Assembly (NCBI RefSeq): GCF_004342605.1
Contig: NZ_SLZL01000001.1
Coordinates: forward strand, 124,001-188,000
Length of the DNA stretch: 64,000 nt
From: Caulobacter sp. BK020
GTDB lineage: Bacteria > Pseudomonadota > Alphaproteobacteria > Caulobacterales > Caulobacteraceae
Direction: 5' to 3'
The notes below the pieces were generated by a model. It did no database searches and was not told the origin of the DNA. It saw only the letters and a list, made by a program, of their open reading frames with translations. The first letter of the stretch is position 1. Every line of letters begins with the position of its first letter. Of this stretch, positions 57,622 through 64,000 are shown one piece after another. The translations under genes were made by a program, and so were the position numbers.

Positions 57622-59056
57622 ATTGTTCCCGGTACTTCTGGACGATGCGCAGGGCGATGATGTTCAGCCCCAGGGTGACCACGAACAGGGTCAGGCCCAG
57701 GCCGAAGGCCGACAGGGTCTTGGGGCTGTCGAATTCCTGGTCCCCGGTCAGCAGGGTGACGATCTGGACGGTCACGGTGGTGACGGTGTCCAGCGGGTTG
57801 GCGGTCAGCTTGGCCTGCAGGCCGGCGGCCATGGTGACGATCATGGTCTCGCCCACCGCGCGGGACACGGCCAGCAGCATGGCGGCCATGATGCCCGGCA
57901 GGGCGGCGGGCAGCACCACCTTCTTGACGGTCTCGGACTTGGTCGCGCCCATGGCGTAGCTGCCGTCGCGCAGGCTCTGGGGCACCGAGTTGATGATGTC
58001 GTCCGACAGCGACGAGACGAACGGGATCAGCATGATGCCCATCACCACCCCGGCCACCAGGGCCATCTGGTTCTGGACCTGCATCAGGTACTGGGCGATC
58101 CCGTCCAGCGGTCCGCCGGCCATCTGCTCGCCGACGCCGTTGAAGAAGGCGCGGAACAGCGGGCCGACGGTCAGGGCGGCGAAGAAGCCGTAGACCACGG
58201 TCGGCACCCCGGCCAGCACCTCCAGCAGCGGCTTGATCACCGCGCGCAGGCCGCGGCCGGCGTATTCCGACAGGTAGATGGCCGAGTAGAGGCCGATCGG
58301 GGCCGCCACCAGCATGGCGATCAGCATGACCAGGAAGGTGCCGGCGAACAGCGGCACAGCGCCGAACGCGCCGGACGAGGCCACCTGGTCGGCGCGCATG
58401 GCGATCTGCGGGGCCCATTCGGTGCCGAACAGGAAGCTGAGCGGCGAGACGCTCTCGAAGAAGCGCCAGCTCTCGTAGATCAGCGACATGACGATGCCGA
58501 GCGTCGTCAGCACGGCGGCGACCGAGCAGGCGATCAGCACGCCGCTGATCCAGCCCTCGACCCGGTTGCGGGCGCGGAATTCGGTGTTGATGCGCGGGGT
58601 GGCCAGCAGGAACCCGGCCAGGGCCAGCAGGCCGGCCAGGCCCAGGACCGAATAGCTGACGATGCCGTCGATCCGCTTGGCTTCGGCCACCTTGGCGTCG
58701 AAGGCGGCCTTCAGCGGGCCGTCATAGGTCACCTCGCTGGGCGCCTGGCCGACGGCGACGGCGCTGACGTCGCTGAAGAACACGTCCTGTCGATCAGGCG
58801 TGAGGGCTTGCACGACCGCCGGCCGCTGGGCCTGCAGCATGGCGTCCTCGACCCGGCCGCCGAAGGCCGCGCCCAGCAGCAGAAGCAGCGCGGCGGGCGC
58901 GCCGGCCCACAGGGCGGCGTAGAGGCCGTAATAGTTCGGCAGCGAGTGAAGCTTGGCCTTGGAGCCGCCGGACGACTTCAGCGCGCGGCCTCGGCCGGCC
59001 ATGAACGCCGCGCCGGAGAACAGGGCGAGGAAAAGGAGCGAGAGCCAGGTCAGCAT
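57614..59056 (-). CDS. pstC: Phosphate ABC transporter permease PstC
   Basis: 480 residues. The extended N-terminus (about 1-180) has membrane helices and a periplasmic loop (LQAQRPAVVQALTPDRQDVFFSD), again as in alphaproteobacterial PstC. The C-terminal permease domain holds the EAA-type motif (RDGSYAMGATKSETVKKVVLPAALPGIMAAMLLAVSRAVGETMIV). The first Pst gene; a Pho box lies about 94 bases upstream. No pstS (binding protein) gene is in this run. Confidence 0.96.
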   Translation of the reverse strand: MLTWLSLLFLALFSGAAFMAGRGRALKSSGGSKAKLHSLPNYYGLYAALWAGAPAALLLLLGAAFGGRVEDAMLQAQRPAVVQALTPDRQDVFFSDVSAVAVGQAPSEVTYDGPLKAAFDAKVAEAKRIDGIVSYSVLGLAGLLALAGFLLATPRINTEFRARNRVEGWISGVLIACSVAAVLTTLGIVMSLIYESWRFFESVSPLSFLFGTEWAPQIAMRADQVASSGAFGAVPLFAGTFLVMLIAMLVAAPIGLYSAIYLSEYAGRGLRAVIKPLLEVLAGVPTVVYGFFAALTVGPLFRAFFNGVGEQMAGGPLDGIAQYLMQVQNQMALVAGVVMGIMLIPFVSSLSDDIINSVPQSLRDGSYAMGATKSETVKKVVLPAALPGIMAAMLLAVSRAVGETMIVTMAAGLQAKLTANPLDTVTTVTVQIVTLLTGDQEFDSPKTLSAFGLGLTLFVVTLGLNIIALRIVQKYREQYD

Positions 59057-59149
59057 GCGTGAGGCGGGGCCTTGCGCGAAGGATGCGGTGGCGGCGCCCG
59101 ACGCGCCGTACCGCCCGCGCCGATCTATGCCGGGCGGGCGCCGACCTTA

Positions 59150-59178
59150 TGCGACGTTTTGACGACAGTTTTGCGACA
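59150..59178 (-). promoter_or_regulatory. Pho box upstream of pstC
   Basis: On the minus strand, TGTCGCA, TGTCGTC and CGTCGCA stand at exact 11-base intervals (59178, 59167, 59156 as 5' ends). This is the tandem 7-mer, 11-base-period arrangement of PhoB boxes. It lies about 94 bases before the pstC start, in the 197 bases between phoR and pstC, so pstC has its own PhoB-driven promoter. Confidence 0.8.
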
Positions 59179-59253
59179 CCGTGCGGGAGGGGCGGATCCG
59201 AGGGCGTTTGCCCCCTCCGGCGTCATCCGGGCACGAGGGCCCGGGAAGACGGG

Positions 59254-60684
59254 CTAGGTGGAAAGCGGCGACGGGGACGAGGGGCTCGCCGATGCATCCC
59301 GGCTGTCGCCCCGCGCCATCGGCAGATACACCCCAAACGTCGCGCCCTCGCCGAGCGCGCTCTCCACCGTCATGCCACCTCGGTGGCGGTTGACGATGTG
59401 CTTGACGATGGCCAGGCCCAGGCCCGTGCCCGAGCGCTCGCCGCTCTTCTGGCCCTCGACGCGGTAGAAGCGCTCGGTCAGGCGGGGCAGGTGCTCGCGG
59501 GCCATGCCCGGGCCCCGGTCGCTGACCCGCAGGCTGGCGTAGCGCTCGCCCTCCGCATGGTCGGGGGTCAGCAGCGACATCCGCGCCGCGCCGGGGTCGC
59601 GCGGGGCGGCGGCCATGTCGGCGGTCAGGCCCGAGAAGATCTCCACCCGCACCACCCCGTCGCGCGGCGTGTACTTGATGGCGTTGTCGACCAGGTTCTG
59701 GATCACCTGGACGATCTGGTCGCGGTCGCCCTCGACCACCGCCGCGCCGCGCGGCGGCAGGACCGGGTCGAAGGCCACGGCCTTCTCCTTGGCCTGGGGG
59801 GCCAGGGCGTCCAGCACGTCGATGGCTGCCATGGCCAGGTCGACCCGGCCCAGCGGGGCGATGTGCTCGTTCAGTTCGATTCGCGACAGGCTCATCAGGT
59901 CGTCGATCAGCCGCGCCATCCGCTCGGCCTGGGCCTGCATGATGCCCAGGAACCGGTCGCGGGCCCCGACGTCGTCCTTGGCGTGGCCGCGCAGGGTCTC
60001 GATGAAGCCCGACAGCGAGGCCAGGGGCGTGCGCAGCTCGTGGCTGGCGTTGGCCAGGAAGTCGGCCCGGGTGCGCTCGCTGCGGCGGGCGTCGGTCTCG
60101 TCGCTGAGCACCAGCAGCGCCAGGCGCGAGCCGCGCTCGTCGACGCCCAGCGGCGCGCAATGCGCCGCCCATTCCCGGCCCTGCGCCCCGCCGCCGACAT
60201 AGTCGACCGAGCGCCGCACGCCGCCGAACAGGCTCTCGTCCACCGCCTCCAGCACCTGCGGGCTGCGCAGGGCCGAGACCAGCAGCCCGCCGCGCGGCTG
60301 CAGCTTGAACAGCTCGCGCGCCGCGGCGTTGGCGAACACGAACCGCCGGCCGGTCAGGTCGTCGGCCTCCTCGGCGGCGATCACCATCAGCGGGTCGGGC
60401 AGGGTCTCGAGAATCAGGGCGAAGGGCGGCGGATGGTCCAGCGCCGCCGGGACGGGCGCGGGCGCGGCCGGGTCGGCCGGCCGGTTCAGCGTCCGCCGGG
60501 TCAGGACATAGCCGGCGACGCCGCTGGCCAGGGCCAGGGGAATGGCCGCCCCGGCGTTGGCCCCGCCCGCCGCCGCCAGGCCCAGCAGGGCGGCCGGCCC
60601 GGCCAGGACCGCGCCCCAGACGGCCAGGGGCGTGCGGACGGCTCCGTCGGAACGGACAGACGAAGACGGCGAGGCCATCGGCAT
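59254..60684 (-). CDS. phoR: Phosphate regulon sensor kinase PhoR
   Basis: 476 residues from MPMASPSSSV, an ATG at 60678 being a near alternative. Two membrane helices (about residues 18-60) precede a PAS-like region (about 95-195), then H-box FLANASHELRTPLASLSGF (His about 215), N-box LVDNAIKYTP, G1 VSDRGPGMAREHL, and G2 GTGLGLAIVKHIVNRHRGG. Phosphorylates PhoB when phosphate is short. Followed by the Pho box and pstC; divergent from a large autotransporter. Confidence 0.96.
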   Translation of the reverse strand: MPMASPSSSVRSDGAVRTPLAVWGAVLAGPAALLGLAAAGGANAGAAIPLALASGVAGYVLTRRTLNRPADPAAPAPVPAALDHPPPFALILETLPDPLMVIAAEEADDLTGRRFVFANAAARELFKLQPRGGLLVSALRSPQVLEAVDESLFGGVRRSVDYVGGGAQGREWAAHCAPLGVDERGSRLALLVLSDETDARRSERTRADFLANASHELRTPLASLSGFIETLRGHAKDDVGARDRFLGIMQAQAERMARLIDDLMSLSRIELNEHIAPLGRVDLAMAAIDVLDALAPQAKEKAVAFDPVLPPRGAAVVEGDRDQIVQVIQNLVDNAIKYTPRDGVVRVEIFSGLTADMAAAPRDPGAARMSLLTPDHAEGERYASLRVSDRGPGMAREHLPRLTERFYRVEGQKSGERSGTGLGLAIVKHIVNRHRGGMTVESALGEGATFGVYLPMARGDSRDASASPSSPSPLST

Positions 60685-60780
60685 GCGGCAGTCTCGGTTT
60701 GAGCGAGGGGAGGATTCGGCGAACCAGATATGGCGCCCTGGGAACGCTTGCGATAGACCGTCAAACGCCTCGTCGCGCGA

Positions 60781-60822
60781 CGCTGTCGGAAAGCACCGCA
60801 ATTTCGCCGCAACGTGCCGCAA
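60781..60822 (+). promoter_or_regulatory. Tandem repeats between phoR and the autotransporter
   Basis: CCGCAA begins at 60796, 60807 and 60817, spacing 11 and 10, preceded by CTGTCGG at 60783, which resembles a Pho-box half. Tandem sites at 11-base period are how OmpR/PhoB-type regulators bind. The divergent gap is 175 bases. Confidence 0.4.
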
Positions 60823-60859
60823 TCTGGGGTCTGGGATTATCTCTAAGGTGTCGTTCGGA

Positions 60860-63800
60860 ATGCAGCGCAAGGTCCTGGTCGCGACAGTCGCAACCGCTCC
60901 TCTCCTGGCCATGGCGTTCGGCGCTTATGCTGAGACGGTCATCAACACGGCCCGCACGACGCCGATCGCCACCGCGACCGCCACATCCGCCGGCGCGCCC
61001 GACGACGTGAAGGTCGACACCGGCGGGGGCATCACCCTGACCACGGCCGGGCCGCTGGTCACGCTGAACAGCAACAACAAGGTCACCCTGGGCGGCAACG
61101 GCCTGAGCACGGTGGGCGTCGACAACTCGACCGGCGTCCTGATCCAGGGCGGCACGACGGGCTCGGTGACCAACAACGCCGCCATCAGCCTGACCGAGGA
61201 CTACACCCCGACCGACACCGACAACGACGGCGACATCGACGGCGTGTTCGCCAAGGGCGCCAACCGCTACGGCGTCCGCCTGGTGGGCCCCGGCGTGTTC
61301 ACCGGCGACATCGTCCAGGGCTCGACCGGCTCGATCGCCATCGAGGGCAACAACTCCGCGGGCATCTCGCTGGAGAGCGGCCTGGTCGGCAACCTGACCA
61401 CCGCCGGCTCGATCGCCGTGACGGGCGACAACGCCTACGGCGTCCACGTCGCCGGCCCGGTCACCGGCAAGGTCACCCAGAACGGGTCGGTTTCGGTGCT
61501 GGGCCAGAACGCGGTCGGCGTGGCCCTGGACGGCGACGTGACCGGGGCGTTCGCCATCCAGGGCGCGGTCTCGGCGACCGGCTACCGCTACACCACCCGG
61601 CCGGCCCAGACCGCGGTCGACAAGCTCGACGCCGACGACCTGCTGCAAGGCGGTCCGGGGGTGCGGGTGGCCGGCGACGTCACCGGCGGCGTGCTGCTGA
61701 ACGGACCGACCTCGTCCACCGCCATCAGCGGCACGACGACCACCACCACCACGATCTCGTCCTCGACGACGGGAACGGGGTCGATCAGCGTCTCCGGCGG
61801 CGCCCCGGCCCTGCTGATCGGCTCGGACACCCGCGCCGTCACCCTCGGCGCCGTGGGGACGGCCGACAACGCCTACGGCCTGCTGGCCAAGGGCGCCATC
61901 TCGGCCAACGGCGTCTACGACAAGGTGGCGGCCACCGGCGTGCAGATCGGCGGCCAGACCGGCCAGACCACCACTCTGGTCGGCGGCGCCCGCTTCGACA
62001 GCACGGTCTCGGCCAGCGCCCGCGAGGCCAACGCCACCGCGATCAACCTGACGTCCGGCGCGACGGTCCCGTCGCTGTGGAACCGGGGCGCGATCAGCGG
62101 GACCAGCGCATCCTTCGCCGGCTCGGGCCTGACGGGCGACGCCCGCGGCCTGGTGGTCAACGCCGGCGCCAACCTGACCAACCTCACCAACAGCGGCAGC
62201 ATCACGGCCACCCGCAGCGGCGAGACCGGCGACGCCATCGCCGTGCTCGACACCTCCGGCACGCTGAAGACGATCACCAACAGCGGCGTGATCACCGCCC
62301 AGGTCGCCGCCCCCACCGTCAAGGCGGACGGCACGACCACCTCGACAGCCAAGGCGACCGGCACGGCCGTCGCCGTGGATCTCAGCGCCTCGACCGGCGG
62401 CGTGACCCTGACCCAGGCCGCGCCGGTCTCGACCACCGTCACCACCACCTATCCCAGCGCCGACACCGTCACCACGGCGACGTCGACCTCGACCACCGTC
62501 ACCCCGACGATCATCGGCGCCGTCCGCTTCGGCTCGGGCGCGGACACCTTCGACGTCCAGGCCGGGAACGTCCTGGGCGACATGTCGTTCGGAGCCGGCG
62601 CCGACACCCTGAACATCGGCGGCGGCGCCGTGGTGCTGGGCGCGCTGCGCGATTCGGACGGCCAGCTGGCGCTCAATATCGGCAACGGCTCGCTGGGCCT
62701 GACCAACGCCGAGACCATCAACGCCACCAGCCTGTCCCTGGGCGCCGACAGCAAGATGGTGTTCACCGTCGATCCCAGCGCCAACAACGGCGCGGGGGCC
62801 AACACCCACCTGATGGTCTCGGGCGCGGCCAATATCGCGTCGGGCGCCCAGCTCGGCCTGCGCCTGACCAGCCTGCTGACCGCCCCGACCAGCTATACGG
62901 TGATCACCGCCGGCTCGCTGACGGCCGGGACGATCAAACAGGACCTGCTGGGCGGCACCCCCTACCTGTACGTCGCCTCCAGCCGCACCGACAGCAACAA
63001 CGTCTATCTGGACGTCCGTCGCCGCACGGCCGCCGAGATCGGCATGAACGCGACCCAGGCCTCGGCCTATGACGCCACCTTCGCGGCCCTGGGCAAGGAC
63101 ACGGCCATCGCCAGCGCCTTCCTCAGCCAGTCGACCAAGGACGGCCTGCTGGGTCTCTACGACCAGATGACGCCCGACCAGGGCGAAGGCTTCTTCGCCG
63201 CCCTGCAGGACGTCAACCACGCGATCTCGACCGCCACCGCCTTCCGTCCCGACCCGGGCGACCGCTACGGGCCCGACAGCCTGTGGATCCAGGAGATCAA
63301 CACCCTGGTGCGGCGCGACACCGACGACACCATGGGCTCGGACACCCAGGCCTTCGGCTTCGTCGGCGGCTACGAGGCCATGGGCGACGCCGGCGGCGCC
63401 CTGGGCCTGACCCTGGCCTATGTCAGCGTCGAGGAGCACGACATCGCCGCCAAGGTGGGCGAGCAGACCACCGGCAACTTCGTCCAGCTGGGCGCCTATT
63501 GGCGCCGATCGATCGGCGGCTGGCGCATGAACATCGGCGGCGGCGGCGGCTATGGCTGGTACGACGGCGACCGGACGTTCAATTCCGGCGACCTGAACGG
63601 CGACGGCGTGGCCGACGTTCAGCGCAAGAACAGCGCCAAGTGGAACGGCTACACCTTCAACGCCTACGCCGGCGCGGCCTATGAGACCAAGTTCGCCGGC
63701 CGCTACTTCGTGCGCCCCGAGGCCTATCTCAACTACCTCTACCTGGACGAAGGCGCGCGGAACGAGAAGGGCGGCGGCCCGACCGCCACCCCGAACGCCG

Positions 63801-64000
63801 AGAACGGGTTCGACCAGAACCGCCAGAAGCGCAAGTCGGACAGCCTGACCGGCGACGTCGGCGTGGTCCTGGGCGCCGATTACGGCCGCGACCTGTGGTG
63901 GCGTCCGGAAGTGCGGGTGGGCTACCGCCAGACCCTGGCGGGCAAGCTCGGCGACACGGTCTACAGCTTCGCCTACAGCGGCGCGCCGGTCACCACCCTG
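60860..64000 (+). CDS. Autotransporter, passenger plus partial beta-barrel (3' end outside window)
   Basis: 1047 residues are present and the frame runs off the right edge. Starts MQRKVLVATVATAPLLAMAFGAYA, a signal peptide. A long, threonine- and serine-rich passenger (about residues 30-720) holds many short parallel-beta-helix units (TNNAAISLTED, TTAGSIAVTGDNAYGVHVAG, VTQNGSVSVLGQNAVGVAL, ITNSGVITA). From about residue 770 comes the autotransporter domain, with aromatic strands such as FVQLGAYWRRSIGGWRMNIGGGGGYGW and YFVRPEAYLNYLYLDE. The protein is secreted as an outer-membrane-anchored surface protein, perhaps an adhesin. The end of the barrel is missing. Confidence 0.9.
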   Translation, partial: MQRKVLVATVATAPLLAMAFGAYAETVINTARTTPIATATATSAGAPDDVKVDTGGGITLTTAGPLVTLNSNNKVTLGGNGLSTVGVDNSTGVLIQGGTTGSVTNNAAISLTEDYTPTDTDNDGDIDGVFAKGANRYGVRLVGPGVFTGDIVQGSTGSIAIEGNNSAGISLESGLVGNLTTAGSIAVTGDNAYGVHVAGPVTGKVTQNGSVSVLGQNAVGVALDGDVTGAFAIQGAVSATGYRYTTRPAQTAVDKLDADDLLQGGPGVRVAGDVTGGVLLNGPTSSTAISGTTTTTTTISSSTTGTGSISVSGGAPALLIGSDTRAVTLGAVGTADNAYGLLAKGAISANGVYDKVAATGVQIGGQTGQTTTLVGGARFDSTVSASAREANATAINLTSGATVPSLWNRGAISGTSASFAGSGLTGDARGLVVNAGANLTNLTNSGSITATRSGETGDAIAVLDTSGTLKTITNSGVITAQVAAPTVKADGTTTSTAKATGTAVAVDLSASTGGVTLTQAAPVSTTVTTTYPSADTVTTATSTSTTVTPTIIGAVRFGSGADTFDVQAGNVLGDMSFGAGADTLNIGGGAVVLGALRDSDGQLALNIGNGSLGLTNAETINATSLSLGADSKMVFTVDPSANNGAGANTHLMVSGAANIASGAQLGLRLTSLLTAPTSYTVITAGSLTAGTIKQDLLGGTPYLYVASSRTDSNNVYLDVRRRTAAEIGMNATQASAYDATFAALGKDTAIASAFLSQSTKDGLLGLYDQMTPDQGEGFFAALQDVNHAISTATAFRPDPGDRYGPDSLWIQEINTLVRRDTDDTMGSDTQAFGFVGGYEAMGDAGGALGLTLAYVSVEEHDIAAKVGEQTTGNFVQLGAYWRRSIGGWRMNIGGGGGYGWYDGDRTFNSGDLNGDGVADVQRKNSAKWNGYTFNAYAGAAYETKFAGRYFVRPEAYLNYLYLDEGARNEKGGGPTATPNAENGFDQNRQKRKSDSLTGDVGVVLGADYGRDLWWRPEVRVGYRQTLAGKLGDTVYSFAYSGAPVTTL

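Noticed and set aside
60761..63439. 892-residue frame antisense to the autotransporter
   Set aside because: Low-complexity Gly/Ala/Val/Asp composition with no motif; it mirrors the repetitive passenger domain on the other strand.

Overview
This window is high-GC (roughly 70%) chromosomal DNA from an alphaproteobacterium, most likely a Caulobacter or close Caulobacteraceae relative. Support for this is the alphaproteobacterial cox operon order (ctaC-ctaD-ctaB-coxF-ctaG-ctaE), the phoR-pstCAB-phoU-phoB order, the cysQ / DUF4170 / DUF374 / waaA / lpxK lipid A-Kdo neighbourhood, Caulobacter-type small conserved proteins, and a dense load of intergenic palindromic repeats. The species assignment is inference; no rRNA or tRNA gene was seen.

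Layout: 1-7.7 kb (minus strand) carries a partial thrC, SURF1, a DUF983 protein and the aa3-type cytochrome oxidase operon with its assembly factors. 8.0-9.8 kb is a PadR / DUF1700 / DUF2807 module. 10-12 kb holds tldD and a short cation-transporter-like gene. 12.1-17.6 kb holds a TonB-dependent receptor and a two-gene ABC importer (duplicated permease plus ATPase with a C-terminal extension), preceded by a leader whose terminal hairpin would hide the ribosome binding site. 17.6-25.3 kb holds a small terminal-inverted-repeat element, two exported proteins, phaB-phaA with divergent phaR and a PhaR-type operator between them, a second thiolase and small hypotheticals. 25.5-30 kb has three glycosyltransferases and HMG-CoA lyase. 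30-37.6 kb has thrS-yidD, an IscU-like protein, an SRPBCC protein, cysS, folE and an M14 peptidase. 37.8-48.3 kb is MAPEG, tldE-cysQ-DUF4170, a phosphatase, and an envelope cluster (MsbA-like ABC, DUF374 acyltransferase, CDF transporter, waaA, lpxK). That cluster is interrupted at 44.06-44.99 kb by a GC-poor, apparently transferred gene. 48.4-53.9 kb has a kinase-like protein, a VOC protein, purD and hypotheticals. 54-60.7 kb (minus) is the phosphate regulon (phoB, phoU, pstB, pstA, pstC, phoR) with a three-unit Pho box before pstC. The window ends inside a large autotransporter divergent from phoR.

How the genes fit together: aerobic respiration (cox), envelope and lipid A-Kdo maturation (msbA-like, DUF374, waaA, lpxK), polyhydroxybutyrate synthesis with its own sensor-repressor (phaA, phaB, phaR), and phosphate starvation (pho/pst). 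The features that ordinary annotation does not explain are the structured leader at 14.3-14.5 kb, the GC-poor gene with a PD-(D/E)xK-like motif at 44.1 kb, a perfect 27-bp inverted repeat inside an imperfect 145-bp palindrome at 53.2 kb, and at least six families of dispersed palindromic repeats lying in gene ends.
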